64,000 bases of DNA from Candidatus Villigracilis propinquus (GTDB lineage Bacteria > Chloroflexota > Anaerolineae > Anaerolineales > Villigracilaceae), in NCBI GenBank assembly GCA_016714565.1, contig JADKDM010000038.1:62001-126000 (forward strand), written 5' to 3'. The notes under the pieces were generated by a model. That model did not search any database and was not told the origin of the DNA. It saw only the letters and a program-made list of their open reading frames with translations. Position numbers and translations under genes: made by a program. Positions 1 to 9,401 of the stretch are shown one piece after another (position 1 is the stretch's first letter; every line of letters starts with the position of its first letter).

Positions 1-292
1 TCTCAATCATGGTGAATGCAGCCTCGCGCATCCGCAGCAGGCACATCTTGGAAAGATAGTTGAAGTTATCTTCAAAGATGATGGCGTATTGAGGCTTGTG
101 TTCGTCGAGAGACCTGGCCCACTCCTCTTCCGAGTCTGCGAGCATGGCATCGAAGAGCGCAACATCATAGCCTTTCTCGCGGATATAACTTGCAGCGTAC
201 AACGTCCCCAATGGTGGATAAGGCATCATCGCATCCCAAAGTTTGGGATCGAAGCGCAAATAGTAGGATTGGCCGAATAGAATGTTGGTCAT
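1..292 (-). CDS. B12-binding-domain radical SAM protein, N-terminal fragment
   Basis: The gene starts at 292 and runs off the left edge, so only about 97 residues are visible. It begins MTNILFGQSYY, followed by YPPLGTLYAASYIREKGYDV and a FDAML stretch, the usual start of a cobalamin-binding Rossmann domain in B12-dependent radical SAM enzymes; the radical SAM CxxxCxxC part would lie outside the window. Its ATG overlaps the stop of the upstream gene by four bases (ATGA), so the two are translationally coupled. The neighbouring polysaccharide genes suggest a surface-glycan or lipid modification role, but the substrate is unknown. Confidence 0.7.
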   Translation of the reverse strand, partial: MTNILFGQSYYLRFDPKLWDAMMPYPPLGTLYAASYIREKGYDVALFDAMLADSEEEWARSLDEHKPQYAIIFEDNFNYLSKMCLLRMREAAFTMIE

Positions 293-1188
293 TTCAAACT
301 TTCGAGTCTTTCTTTGTAGGCTTTCAAAGTCCATAAACCATGATGGTCAAAGTTTCCCTGGCAGACATCGGCAGAGAAATTTGTCTCCGTGCCGTAGCCA
401 GCCAGTTTTTGGAAGCGGGCGATCTTACGGTTCATTTCCCAGGATTCAAAGAGGTTGCCGAGTTTGTTGTTTAGTAAAAATTCCAAAATAAATTGGATCG
501 CATTACCGCCACCAATATCTTTTGTTTCTCTTAGGATTACATGATTAGGCAAAAAATCTTCGACCCATAAATTGACTACGCGCAAATGACGAAATACATC
601 CTCCCCACTAACGGGTATCATTTGAGCGAATTCACGAGCGGTGTATAAGTTTCTTTCTCTCCATTCCAACGCATTTTCAGAGACAATGACATTGGGACAG
701 ATAACATCGCCGAATAAACGCATCACTCTGGCGAGCAGCAAGGCAATGGCACGCGCCGTCCAGACTCGGCCAGATTTAACGACCAGCATATAGTCCATGT
801 CTCTGTTTTTGGAGAGGTTGAGCATGGCAAGGGAGCCTGTTAATGCCACCATACGGATGAAGGGTAATCTGCCGAGAATGCGGCCATAAAACATGGCGCG
901 GCGATAGGCTTTGCGGGAATTTTCTTTGCGCTGGATGCGTATGTCCACGATCTCGCTGCGGCCTGTAAGGAAATAATATCCACGCGTAGAAGATACCTGT
1001 CCCATATCAATAACGCGATCACGAACTTCCTCGATTGTTGCAGAGGCCGTAAGAAAACAATGTAGCTCATCAATAGTCAATGGGTAATCAAAAACATCCG
1101 AATACGCGAGTGTTTCGAGAATCGCTCTTTCGAGCAGAGAAATATTCAGGAGGGTGGGTTTGGTAGCGAATGCCAGAGGCAAGGTCAA
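289..1188 (-). CDS. Nucleotidyltransferase-like protein of unknown function
   Basis: A 299-residue soluble protein. The first 80 residues look like a winged helix (ETLAYSDVFDYPLTIDELHCFL). Around residues 117-136 there is a polymerase-beta-type nucleotidyltransferase signature: GSLAMLNLSKNRDMDYMLVV has the GS turn and the D-x-D metal-binding pair. Proteins like this often sit beside glycosyltransferases in Chloroflexota and are usually left as hypothetical. It lies between the GT2 gene (six-base gap) and the radical SAM gene (four-base overlap), so it belongs to a leftward operon. The transferred nucleotide and the acceptor are not predictable. Confidence 0.65.
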   Translation of the reverse strand: MTLPLAFATKPTLLNISLLERAILETLAYSDVFDYPLTIDELHCFLTASATIEEVRDRVIDMGQVSSTRGYYFLTGRSEIVDIRIQRKENSRKAYRRAMFYGRILGRLPFIRMVALTGSLAMLNLSKNRDMDYMLVVKSGRVWTARAIALLLARVMRLFGDVICPNVIVSENALEWRERNLYTAREFAQMIPVSGEDVFRHLRVVNLWVEDFLPNHVILRETKDIGGGNAIQFILEFLLNNKLGNLFESWEMNRKIARFQKLAGYGTETNFSADVCQGNFDHHGLWTLKAYKERLESLK

Positions 1189-1194
1189 TGTCCT

Positions 1195-2697
1195 TTAATC
1201 AGAAACAGGTTTCGGGTCAGGGGCGAAGCGGGCAGAGAGTGTTTGCAGGAGGGTAAAGCCCGAAGAGAAGAATAATCCAACAGCGAAGAGAAATGCGAAG
1301 ATCATGATCAAATAATGATTCTTGCTCCACGCAAACCACGCAGTCCACAAATTGAAAAAGGAAAGCAGCATTTCAAAAAAGACGAGCGAGTCGATCTCCA
1401 CCCGATAGCGACTTTCAACCCAAGGTTGTGCATTATTAATGATCGCGTACTTGGGTGTGCGCTCGAAAGGGATAACTCGTTTTTGTAATATCTGTAGTGC
1501 AGCGCGAAGAGTGTTCAAAATCATACCTGAGGAAAAAATGGACATCAAAAATATCAACGGCAATGACATGAACCAACGTCTGCGCAGAAGTTGCTGCGCA
1601 ACAATGAAATACATGGCGGGTGCGAAGACAAGGAAGTTCATAACAAGGCCGATCCCAACAGGCGCAAGCAAGGCCGGGAATTTTGTTGCGAACAAAAGCA
1701 GCAGAGGATAAAGAAGAATCAAAACGAAGGTAAGCAAATGAAGCGCGTACCCAGTGAGGTGAAGAGTTGCTTGAAACTTGCGGGCAAGAGAAAAATCCGA
1801 ATTCCAGATAACAGGGATATAGCGAATGGCACACTCCAAACTGCCGCGCGCCCAACGATACTGCTGACGACGATACGCCGTGAAGCTGACAGGCAGTTCC
1901 GCGGGCACTTCCACTTCGCCAGCATAACGAGCAGACCAGCCTCGCAGAAACGCGCGATAGGATAAGTCCATGTCTTCGGTGAGTGTATCGGCCTTCCAGC
2001 CGCCCGCATCTACAACAGCAGATTTGCGCCATATTCCTGCGGTGCCGTTGAAGTTGAAAACATAATCCGTGTTAGCGCGTGCAAGCTGGTCAATGGCAAA
2101 ATGTGCGTCGAGCGAAAATGATTGGAGCTGGGTAAGCAACGAATAATTGCGGTTCAAATGTCCCCAGCGAGCTTGAACAAAGGCGACTTTTTCATGGTCA
2201 AAGTGCGGCAGCACTTTCTTGAGAAAATCAGGTTGAGGAAGAAAATCCGCATCGAAGATGGCGAGGTATTCACCCTTGGACTTTTCCAGCCCATTGGCGA
2301 GCGCACCTGCTTTAAAGCCTGTACGGTTTTCGCGATGAATGTGAACCACGTCAACTCCCCTGCCCTGCAACTGCTTCACTTTTTCCGCAACGAGCAAAGC
2401 TGTGTCATCCGTTGAATCATCCAGAACCTGGATCTCAAGCAGTTCCTGCGGATAATCCAACGCCGCAGCAGACTCGATCAAACGCTCCACGACATACCAC
2501 TCATTGTAAATCGGCAGCTGCACAGTGACGAAAGGCAAAGGCTCAAGCACAGCAGACGTGGAATACAAAAGTTTTTTCTGCTCCCGCAAACTCGTCAAGG
2601 CAAGATAGGCCATGTTGGAAATATATGTCAACAAAATCAACATGGCAAGTGAATATGTGATCAACACTGGCGCGAGGATGACCTGAATAATATTCAT
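1195..2697 (-). CDS. Processive family 2 glycosyltransferase (cellulose/mannan synthase-like)
   Basis: A 500-residue membrane glycosyltransferase. It has an N-terminal membrane helix (residues 5-30), then the GT-A domain with QLPIYNE, LDDSTDDT, the metal-binding DADF, the catalytic TEDMDLSYR and the QQYRWARGS motif (QxxRW) that marks processive BcsA/CslA-like synthases. Several C-terminal helices (about residues 310-480) would form the translocation channel. It is likely to build a beta-linked polysaccharide from a nucleotide sugar at the inner face of the membrane. There is no PilZ domain. Its start directly abuts the stop of the O-antigen-ligase-like gene. Confidence 0.88.
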   Translation of the reverse strand: MNIIQVILAPVLITYSLAMLILLTYISNMAYLALTSLREQKKLLYSTSAVLEPLPFVTVQLPIYNEWYVVERLIESAAALDYPQELLEIQVLDDSTDDTALLVAEKVKQLQGRGVDVVHIHRENRTGFKAGALANGLEKSKGEYLAIFDADFLPQPDFLKKVLPHFDHEKVAFVQARWGHLNRNYSLLTQLQSFSLDAHFAIDQLARANTDYVFNFNGTAGIWRKSAVVDAGGWKADTLTEDMDLSYRAFLRGWSARYAGEVEVPAELPVSFTAYRRQQYRWARGSLECAIRYIPVIWNSDFSLARKFQATLHLTGYALHLLTFVLILLYPLLLLFATKFPALLAPVGIGLVMNFLVFAPAMYFIVAQQLLRRRWFMSLPLIFLMSIFSSGMILNTLRAALQILQKRVIPFERTPKYAIINNAQPWVESRYRVEIDSLVFFEMLLSFFNLWTAWFAWSKNHYLIMIFAFLFAVGLFFSSGFTLLQTLSARFAPDPKPVSD

Positions 2698-4029
2698 CTA
2701 CACCGCCGTCTCCAACGCAGCAGAATACAATCCCCAACCCAGCCATTGCCAGGCACGCCCATACGCATAAGACCAGGTGTAATAATCAAAAAATCCAACC
2801 ACAGTGATCGCAAGCAGCAAAGCAAATGCGCCCAGCATCACAGGCTTTTGCGAAAAAGATTTCCAATTTGAGGCGAACGAAACGAGAGGAATGACAAGCA
2901 AAAGCAAATAAAATATTCCGCCCAATACACCCGTCTCCATGGCGACGACCAAAATGGCATAATGCGGAGGCTGAAAATTCAGCGGGAAATTCTCAAAGCG
3001 ATCTCTCATCGCAAGCGGCGCAACGCCAAGGCCTACCCCGATTGCAGAATGCTCCACAAAGATCGTATTCCCCGCATCCAGCAAAAAAGCACGTTCCTGC
3101 ATCTGGTTATCCTGAGCCACATTTCCTGAATTCACACGGGTTTGAAAGAGGGAAATATTTTTTTTGATGAATGGCGAAGCGATGAGCAGACTCAACACCC
3201 CAAGCAGAATCGCAACTTTGACAGGACGCCATCTACGGGCAAACGCCTCAACACCGACCATGAAACTGCCAGCCATGAAAAAGCCTAGCCACGCTGACCG
3301 GGAAAACGTCATCACCAATGCTAAAAAGCATGGCAAAAACACAATGGACGAGATGATCCGCGTGCGGGTATTCCCGTACAAAATGGATGCCAGTAAAAGG
3401 ATGAGTCCGAAGATGATACAGCCGCCGAGAATGTTTGGGTGGTCACTCAGGCCATAGCCGCGCAGGAAGCGAATTCCATCTGTGATGATGACGCTGGTTC
3501 CAGTTTCGGCTGGGTCGAGAGTCAATTCGCCCAAGGCACTTAATCCCAAAGAGCTTTGAGAAGCCACCTGCAAAATGACAACGACTGATTGAAATAGAAC
3601 TTGCGCACCAACTGGCATCGTAACCCACTTCACAGATTTGATCTCATTGACAATAAAAAGGTAAAACAAAAGCAGCATAAAAAAACGCACCGCCTGATAG
3701 CGTGACAGAATTCCGTCCGCACTGCCAAGTACAGATATCCATCCTGCAAGCGTCAAACCTGCGAGGCTGATGAATATAAACATGGAACCAAGCTTTAGTT
3801 TGCGTGGAAATATGATCAATGAGCCTGCCCAAAAGACAAGCGTGTAAACCATGGCAATATCACTCGCGAAGAGCAGGAAATTTGTGTAATCCGAATAGAG
3901 CGGATAAAAGGGCCGATCCCAAATTTCCAAGCGCCAGCGAAATGGTATAAGAAAAACCGTCACAGCAAAAGCGATGCGTGCAGCGGTTGAAAAATATTGA
4001 GATAATCGTTCCTGGGAGAAAGATGCCAT
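2698..4029 (-). CDS. O-antigen ligase/polymerase-like membrane protein (Wzy_C family)
   Basis: A 443-residue polytopic protein with about ten hydrophobic segments and a large loop before residue 340. The TFSRSAWLGF segment around residues 245-255 is typical of the Wzy_C/WaaL superfamily, which joins or polymerises lipid-linked glycans on the outer face of the cytoplasmic membrane. It is the first gene of the leftward polysaccharide operon and is divergent from the GT4 gene at 4073. Whether it acts as ligase, polymerase or protein O-glycosyltransferase cannot be told from sequence. Confidence 0.8.
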   Translation of the reverse strand: MASFSQERLSQYFSTAARIAFAVTVFLIPFRWRLEIWDRPFYPLYSDYTNFLLFASDIAMVYTLVFWAGSLIIFPRKLKLGSMFIFISLAGLTLAGWISVLGSADGILSRYQAVRFFMLLLFYLFIVNEIKSVKWVTMPVGAQVLFQSVVVILQVASQSSLGLSALGELTLDPAETGTSVIITDGIRFLRGYGLSDHPNILGGCIIFGLILLLASILYGNTRTRIISSIVFLPCFLALVMTFSRSAWLGFFMAGSFMVGVEAFARRWRPVKVAILLGVLSLLIASPFIKKNISLFQTRVNSGNVAQDNQMQERAFLLDAGNTIFVEHSAIGVGLGVAPLAMRDRFENFPLNFQPPHYAILVVAMETGVLGGIFYLLLLVIPLVSFASNWKSFSQKPVMLGAFALLLAITVVGFFDYYTWSYAYGRAWQWLGWGLYSAALETAV

Positions 4030-4060
4030 TTAATCTGACTGGAATTATCCTATTTCTAAT

Positions 4061-4066
4061 TATAAT
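4061..4066 (+). promoter_or_regulatory. -10 box (TATAAT) of a probably leaderless transcript
   Basis: A perfect TATAAT lies six bases before the ATG at 4073, so transcription should start at or next to the start codon. No Shine-Dalgarno sequence precedes the gene. The -35 region (about 4038-4043) is poor. Confidence 0.6.
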
Positions 4067-4072
4067 CTCTGA

Positions 4073-5071
4073 ATGCCAGTAAAGATCGCCATCAACGGAC
4101 GGTTTCAGCAGCGCCGCATCACGGGTGTGGACAGATACGCCCACGAAATCTCCAAGCGGCTGACTGCAGCCAATTATGTCATTATGCCAACTCAACTGTT
4201 GGGACAAGTCACCGGGCATTTTTGGGAGCAGTTCATTTTGCCTGCAAACATCCAGCACGGCGATATTTTATGGTCGCCTGCCAACGCTGGCCCATGGACT
4301 GTGCAAAATCAGGTTGTTACAATCCACGATGCCAGTGTATTTGACCACCCTGAATGGTTTAATCCTACTTTTTCGTTGTGGACTCGTCTTTCATGGAAAA
4401 TACTGGCGAGGCGAGTAAAGGCCATCATTACGGTATCCAATTTTTCGCAAGAGCGTTTGAGATTTCATTTGGGAATTCCAGAGGGAAAGATACATGTTAT
4501 CTATAACGGAGTTGGCAAGCCATTCGAGCCACAGCCACAAAAAACAATTGAGATGGTAAAAGAAAAATACGGGCTAAAAAAGCCCTACTTCCTTTTTGTA
4601 GGAACAAATGAACCGAGAAAGAATTTGGCGGGGTTGATACAGGCTTGGGAGAATTTGAATTTGAAAACTCATTCATTGTTTGTTGCGAGCGCGGGAGGAA
4701 AGGTTTTTGCTCCTACAACCAGTCACGCTGAAAGCATGACCAACGTACCTGATACAGAGCTCCCTGCTTTATACTCTGGGGCAACTGCCGTCATTGTCCC
4801 ATCTTTTTATGAAGGTTTTGGATTGACCATCCTTGAGGCAATGGCTTGTGGTGCGCCCGTCATTATTTCTGACATTCCTGTATTTCGAGAGCTTTTTGAC
4901 AGAGCTGCTTTATTCATCAACCCGAATGAAACTCAAGAAATTGCAAACGCGATACTAAAAATGATCGAGGAAAAATTATTGATCACAAGATTGCGCGAAC
5001 AAGGCATTGAACATGCTTCCAAATTTTCCTGGGATGAGGCTGCGTGCAAGATACAGGAAATAATCAAGTGA
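4073..5071 (+). CDS. Family 4 glycosyltransferase
   Basis: A 332-residue GT-B enzyme. The C-terminal Rossmann half holds the nucleotide-sugar signature: FVGTNEPRKNL (about residues 178-188), VPSFYEGFGLTILEAMACG (about 242-260) with the conserved E-x7-E pair, and PVI. The N-terminal half (RITGVDRYAHEI) resembles GT4 enzymes that use UDP- or GDP-sugars. It is cytoplasmic and likely adds one sugar during assembly of the glycan exported by the neighbouring membrane proteins. The stop codon lies inside an inverted repeat that separates it from the next glycosyltransferase. Confidence 0.88.
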   Translation: MPVKIAINGRFQQRRITGVDRYAHEISKRLTAANYVIMPTQLLGQVTGHFWEQFILPANIQHGDILWSPANAGPWTVQNQVVTIHDASVFDHPEWFNPTFSLWTRLSWKILARRVKAIITVSNFSQERLRFHLGIPEGKIHVIYNGVGKPFEPQPQKTIEMVKEKYGLKKPYFLFVGTNEPRKNLAGLIQAWENLNLKTHSLFVASAGGKVFAPTTSHAESMTNVPDTELPALYSGATAVIVPSFYEGFGLTILEAMACGAPVIISDIPVFRELFDRAALFINPNETQEIANAILKMIEEKLLITRLREQGIEHASKFSWDEAACKIQEIIK

Positions 5072-5098
5072 CAGTCACCTTAAAGGCGACTGTCACTT
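5066..5098. repeat. 11-bp perfect inverted repeat between two glycosyltransferase genes
   Basis: AAGTGACAGTC (5066-5076) and its complement GACTGTCACTT (5088-5098) flank an 11-base loop. The left arm includes the TGA stop of the upstream gene, and the start of the next gene is 10 bases downstream. There is no T-run, so it is more likely a dispersed palindromic repeat or an mRNA processing/stability hairpin than a terminator. Confidence 0.6.
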
Positions 5099-5108
5099 AT
5101 GGACACTT

Positions 5109-6203
5109 ATGAAATTAGCGATCATTCACGAGTGGCTAAATATCTATGGCGGGTCGGAAAGACTGCTTGCGGAAATTCTTGGCTTGTATCCGCAGGCAGA
5201 TCTGCATGCGTTGATTCATAATAGGCAAAATCTGGTTGGCACGCCTTTGGAAGGGCGAATTGTCAAAACATCGTTCCTGCGAAACATCCCGCGCGTGGAG
5301 CATCTCTATCGCGGACTGTTGCCGTTAATGCCATTCGCCATCGAGCGCATGGATGTCCACAAATACGATGTGGTGTTGTCTATTTCGCACGCCGTGGCGC
5401 ATGGCATAAAAACGAACAAGGATCAAATCCATGTTTCATATGTCTGCACGCCGATGCGCTACGCATGGCATTTGCAGGATGACTATTTGCATCTGCATCA
5501 TTTGGACAAGCCCCTGATCGGGGCCGCCGCACGCCTGACCTTGAGCCTGCTGCGCCATTGGGACAGAGAATCAGCGTCCCGGGCAGATCACCTGCTAGCC
5601 ATCTCGAACTGGACAGCAGAGAAGATCAAGCAAGCCTGGGGACGTGAGTCACATGTTATTTATCCGCCAGTGAATGTGGACAGGTTTTCCCCTGCAAATG
5701 ACCGTGGGGATTTTTACATTTATGTTTCAAGGCTTGTGCCGTACAAGATGACAGCAGAAATTGTCCGCGCGTTCAATGAATTGAAACTCCCACTAATTAT
5801 TATTGGCGATGGGCCTGAAATGCCGCATTTGCAAAAACTTGCAAATGCCAATATAAAATTGCTCGGTCATCAGCCTGATGAAGTAGTCGCTGATTTGTTG
5901 AACCATGCCAAAGCCTTCGTCTACATGGCGGTGGAGGATTTTGGGATCGCGATGGTGGAGGCACAGGCGGCGGGATGCCCTGTGATTGCATATGGAAAAG
6001 GGGGCGCAGTGGAAATTGTTCGAGATGGAGAAACAGGCCTGTTGTTTCAGGATCAAACGTCCCGTAGTTTGAGCGAGGCAGTTCTACGATTCCAGACCAT
6101 AAAGATAAACAGCAAGGCCGCGCAAAAGAACGCGGCCCGCTTTTCATCCAAAAGATTTCAGGAAGAATTTTTAGCTTTTATGAAAGTAGTGACAAGGCGC
6201 TAA
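5109..6203 (+). CDS. Family 4 glycosyltransferase (mannosyltransferase-like)
   Basis: A 364-residue GT-B enzyme. The N-terminus MKLAIIHEWLNIYGGSER is the glycine-rich acceptor loop typical of WbaZ/MtfB-like GT4 proteins. The C-terminal half shows VSRLVPYK, IIGDGPEMPHL, VEDFGIAMVEAQAAG (E-x7-E motif) and GKGGAVEIVRDGETGLLF. It is probably co-transcribed with the upstream GT4 gene, from which it is separated only by the inverted repeat. Its 3' end overlaps the convergent LLM gene by four bases. The sugar donor cannot be assigned with confidence. Confidence 0.88.
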   Translation: MKLAIIHEWLNIYGGSERLLAEILGLYPQADLHALIHNRQNLVGTPLEGRIVKTSFLRNIPRVEHLYRGLLPLMPFAIERMDVHKYDVVLSISHAVAHGIKTNKDQIHVSYVCTPMRYAWHLQDDYLHLHHLDKPLIGAAARLTLSLLRHWDRESASRADHLLAISNWTAEKIKQAWGRESHVIYPPVNVDRFSPANDRGDFYIYVSRLVPYKMTAEIVRAFNELKLPLIIIGDGPEMPHLQKLANANIKLLGHQPDEVVADLLNHAKAFVYMAVEDFGIAMVEAQAAGCPVIAYGKGGAVEIVRDGETGLLFQDQTSRSLSEAVLRFQTIKINSKAAQKNAARFSSKRFQEEFLAFMKVVTRR

Positions 6204-7114
6204 AGCACAGCTTTCGCAAGAGCTTCCAAGCCAGCAAGATCGTCCAAATCCAGCCATTGCAGCATGACGCGCTGAACTCCGCTTGACTCGAGCCCTTGCA
6301 ATTGCTCTTTGACGGCACTCGGGCTGCCCGCCACTATCCCCTGTTCGTGAAGTTGTTCTAGGGTTTTTTCACGCGTTCTAATTTTTTGCTGAAGCTCCGA
6401 GGCAGTTGCCGCAAAAATACACCCCGTCATCATCGAGCGCTGCACAGATTTTGGATCGCGGTTTTCTTGTTTTAAATATAGATCCAAATTCGTATTTAGC
6501 TCTTTAAATTTTTCAGGCGTTATAAATACGCCATTCCATTCATCAGCATAACGGGCTGCCAGGCTTGGAGTGCGAGTATGTCCATTACCACCGATCAGGA
6601 TACGAGGTCCGCCTGAGCGCAGTGGGCGGGGAAGCATGGTGGCTTCGTGAAGGTCGTAATATTTTCCACTGAACGAGACGGGCGAATCGTTTTTCAAAAA
6701 CCGAGTAACAACCTGCAAACCTTCGTCGAAGCGGTCAAAACGGGAGGAGATATCCAGCAAATCAAAACCATAATGCTGATGCTCGCGTTCCTGCCAGCCT
6801 GCGCCGAGTCCGAGAGTCAGGCGTCCGTTGGAAAGATCATCCACAGCGGACGCCATGCGGGCAGTGAGCGCAGGATGGCGGAACGAAAACGGTGTAACGA
6901 GCGGGCCAAACTCGATGCGGCTGGTATTGCAGGCCAGCCAGGTGAGCGAGACCCACAATTCAAGAGACTCTTTATCGGGCGGGTTCGTATTGGTGAAATG
7001 GTCGGAGCGATACAGACCGACAAATCCCAACTCTTCCACAAGACGGACAATCTTTTGCCAGCGAGGCCAGGTCAGGCCGTTCTGGCCTTCGAGCATGATC
7101 GCAACTTCCAGCAT
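6200..7114 (-). CDS. LLM-class (luciferase-like) F420-dependent oxidoreductase
   Basis: A 304-residue TIM-barrel flavin/F420 enzyme of the bacterial luciferase superfamily. It starts MLEVAIMLEGQNG and shows GLYRSDHF, SFRHPALTARMASAVDDLSNGRLTLGLGAGW and RILIGGNG, the usual LLM motifs. A longer frame with a TTG start at 7222 exists, but the ATG at 7114 has a strong AAGGAG seven bases upstream and the family N-terminus begins there. The F420 cofactor is inferred from the subfamily. It is the last gene of the TetR-headed leftward cluster; substrate unknown. Confidence 0.85.
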   Translation of the reverse strand: MLEVAIMLEGQNGLTWPRWQKIVRLVEELGFVGLYRSDHFTNTNPPDKESLELWVSLTWLACNTSRIEFGPLVTPFSFRHPALTARMASAVDDLSNGRLTLGLGAGWQEREHQHYGFDLLDISSRFDRFDEGLQVVTRFLKNDSPVSFSGKYYDLHEATMLPRPLRSGGPRILIGGNGHTRTPSLAARYADEWNGVFITPEKFKELNTNLDLYLKQENRDPKSVQRSMMTGCIFAATASELQQKIRTREKTLEQLHEQGIVAGSPSAVKEQLQGLESSGVQRVMLQWLDLDDLAGLEALAKAVL

Positions 7115-7160
7115 GGGCGACTCCTTTTTTACTGAGTCTACTGCAAAAACTGCTCGTGGG

Positions 7161-7619
7161 TTAGAGCATAAGGATTGCACGAGCCATCGCAGGGGCGGCA
7201 AAGAGAATAAGAACCAACCCAATCATTTCCAGCAAAAGCAGCAAACGAATATTTTTATATTCCGCATCGGGAATCTCTGGCGATCTATTTTCAGCGAGAA
7301 TCGGATTCCATTTAATATAGCGGATGGTTGGGTAAATGGAAAGCAAGCCGACGATCATGAACAAAGCCATCTTTACCCAGAACATGAGGTTGGCCGCATA
7401 AAAGGCCGCACCTTTTTCAAAATAGAAAACGCGCAGCAGACCGACAGCCACAAGTAAACCTGCCGATATGCCATACCACAAGTCCACACGCTGGATGCGG
7501 CGGGCTTCTTCCACACCAAGTCCTTTGTGGAAGGCAACGAACTCATAGACCAAACAAGCTGATAAGGTAAATGCACACAAGTGGTGCAAAGTTGCCATTA
7601 AAGAATTTACGAAAGCCAT
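7161..7619 (-). CDS. DUF2214 family membrane protein
   Basis: A 152-residue protein with four predicted helices (about residues 8-28, 50-70, 78-100, 130-150). HHLCAFTLSACLVYEF, VDLWYGISAGLLVAVGLLRVF and NLMFWVKMALF are features of DUF2214 (a predicted membrane family with conserved histidine). It lies 15 bases downstream of the reductase gene and 46 bases before the LLM start. The family has no known function; its place beside two redox genes and a second helix-bundle protein (DUF2306) suggests a membrane electron-carrier or sensing role, which is only inference. Confidence 0.75.
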   Translation of the reverse strand: MAFVNSLMATLHHLCAFTLSACLVYEFVAFHKGLGVEEARRIQRVDLWYGISAGLLVAVGLLRVFYFEKGAAFYAANLMFWVKMALFMIVGLLSIYPTIRYIKWNPILAENRSPEIPDAEYKNIRLLLLLEMIGLVLILFAAPAMARAILML

Positions 7620-7634
7620 GATTTTCTCCTTGAC

Positions 7635-8582
7635 CTAATGTTTTGCTGGGTCATTCTTGCACCACTCAATGGTGGCCTTCATAGCATCCTTAAGCGGAGT
7701 GCCTTTCCAGCCGAAAGCCTTTTCAGCTTTGCTGGAGTCCATAATGAAGGGCTTGTCCCATTCGTAGAGCATTTCCACTGATTCGCGCATGGCTGGGATA
7801 AACAAGCCAAGGAAGCTCATCATCATCTTGCCAGCAGCCATATACTTAACTTTTTGACCAAGCGTTTCTTCCATGATCTTGACCAACTCAACCTGAGTGA
7901 CTGGCGCAGGCGATGGCGCAAACCAGATTTGTCCTAGGGAGTCCTCGCGCGTGCCAAGGGTTGCCAGCAATTTACCAAAATCTGCGATATACGAAAAGGT
8001 ATGCGGCTGGTCTGTTCTGCCAAGCAAATTGACAGACTTGCCCGCCAGCGCAGGGCGAATCGCGTAGGAAGTGACGGCGTTATCATCGGGGCCAAAGAAG
8101 TTGGACGCGCGCCCAATTGCGGCGCGAATCTTGCCAGCGCGGTGCGCATCCATAACAGCGGTTGCCATTTCGCCGCGGACTTTGCCTTTTTTGCTATGCG
8201 GTTGATAAGGCAAATCCTCGCGGATGGGCTGACCGTTTGTATCGCCGTACATGTAGAGATTATCGCCAACGATAAACTTTGCACCGTTGGCTGCCACCGC
8301 ATCCAAAATGGCTTTTTGCATGGGCGGGAATTTCTCAGCCCACTCATGGTACAGCGGCTGGGCACATTGATACACTGCCGTAGCACCTTTGGTCACTTCG
8401 ATATTTTTTGCAACATCATAGGCATCGCCTTTGACAACTTCCGCTTCAACGGGGATACGGGAATCCGCTTTGCCTGAGTGGCTGATCATGCGGACGGGTT
8501 TGCCTAGTTTGACCAATTCGCGTGCTGTCCATTTGGCGAGGGCGCCTGTTCCGAAAATTACGTGCAATTCATTTTGAGACAT
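7635..8582 (-). CDS. NAD(P)-dependent epimerase/dehydratase-type reductase
   Basis: A 315-residue extended short-chain dehydrogenase-like protein. The nucleotide-binding loop is FGTGALAKW (residues 10-18), a variant of GxxGxxG, followed by AVYQCAQPLYHEWAEKFP and NLYMYGD, where the Y-x-x-x-K pattern of classical SDRs is not clearly kept (atypical SDR). GRASNFFGP resembles the substrate-binding part of the epimerase family. It follows the DUF2306 gene by 18 bases in the TetR-headed cluster. The substrate is unknown. Confidence 0.75.
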   Translation of the reverse strand: MSQNELHVIFGTGALAKWTARELVKLGKPVRMISHSGKADSRIPVEAEVVKGDAYDVAKNIEVTKGATAVYQCAQPLYHEWAEKFPPMQKAILDAVAANGAKFIVGDNLYMYGDTNGQPIREDLPYQPHSKKGKVRGEMATAVMDAHRAGKIRAAIGRASNFFGPDDNAVTSYAIRPALAGKSVNLLGRTDQPHTFSYIADFGKLLATLGTREDSLGQIWFAPSPAPVTQVELVKIMEETLGQKVKYMAAGKMMMSFLGLFIPAMRESVEMLYEWDKPFIMDSSKAEKAFGWKGTPLKDAMKATIEWCKNDPAKH

Positions 8583-8600
8583 GATTTTTATCCTTTTGAT

Positions 8601-9314
8601 TTAGATGCTTTGAACCTGGGTGTTATTCTGCCCAGTGGATGCGACAACCTTGGGACTTCTGCGACGCTGGATGATCATTTCTGCGATGATGATATTGGGA
8701 ACCCAGCACAGCCACATCACCACACGATAGACTTCGACAAAAAGCGCATCAAAGTCGCCTGCGTACTTGGTCTGCAAAAATGGCAGCTGCGTCGCTATGA
8801 GAGTGCCGAGCCAAAGACGAAGCGTGGCTGCGGCGAAGGTCAACGCGAAACTGCGGATCATCCACTCACGGTGGGATTTGACATCGCCCTTGCGAATACT
8901 GCTGTACGCGTTCCAACCTGTCCACAACCAGAGAACGGCCAGAGACATCAAGCCAACTTCGCCAACGAGTCCTGAGATCATGCCTGGGGCGATGACAAAT
9001 GCCGATAGTCCACCGAGCAGGATCGATACGAGATAGATGCGTCCCATCCAACGATGGACCACAGGTCTGCGTTTGCGAAATCCATCAAGGAATTGAAACG
9101 GGCCGAGAAGCAAGGCAATTCCGCCTGCAAAAGCGTGGACAAATAATCCGACATATCGCAGCGTGGATTCAGTTGCATATCGCTTTGTAGCGTTGTTGAA
9201 GTTTTCAGAGTTGAAGGTGATGTACGGGGCAAGCGCAATGATCGTTACAACGACAGCGAGGAAAGCCATCAGCACCCAGGGGAAATTCTTTTTGAATGAG
9301 TTATTTTTGTTCAT
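8601..9314 (-). CDS. DUF2306 family membrane protein
   Basis: A 237-residue integral membrane protein with about six helices. RYVGLFVHAFAGGIALLLGP, RRPVVHRWMGRIYL and KSHREWMIRSFALTF carry the conserved histidines of DUF2306 (related to DUF2214 and heme-binding-like bundles). A longer frame begins at 9347, but the ATG at 9314 has AAGGAG seven bases upstream, so that start is preferred. It is the first structural gene after the TetR regulator gene. Confidence 0.8.
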   Translation of the reverse strand: MNKNNSFKKNFPWVLMAFLAVVVTIIALAPYITFNSENFNNATKRYATESTLRYVGLFVHAFAGGIALLLGPFQFLDGFRKRRPVVHRWMGRIYLVSILLGGLSAFVIAPGMISGLVGEVGLMSLAVLWLWTGWNAYSSIRKGDVKSHREWMIRSFALTFAAATLRLWLGTLIATQLPFLQTKYAGDFDALFVEVYRVVMWLCWVPNIIIAEMIIQRRRSPKVVASTGQNNTQVQSI

Positions 9315-9401
9315 AATGATCTCCTTATTTTTGCAGCATTTGAGCACCAGATGTGATGTGCCACATCACCTGGGTTGAAAAGTTGGATATGAAATTTGAT
9401 A

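Noticed and set aside
1436..2032. Overlapping ORFs on both strands in the GT2 gene
   Set aside because: The GT2 frame has all catalytic motifs; the others are Cys- and Ser-rich shadow products.
9344..9374. GTGATGT/ACATCAC inverted repeat between tetR and the DUF2306 gene
   Set aside because: The stem is short and has no T-run, so it is not a convincing terminator; it differs from the tetR palindrome.
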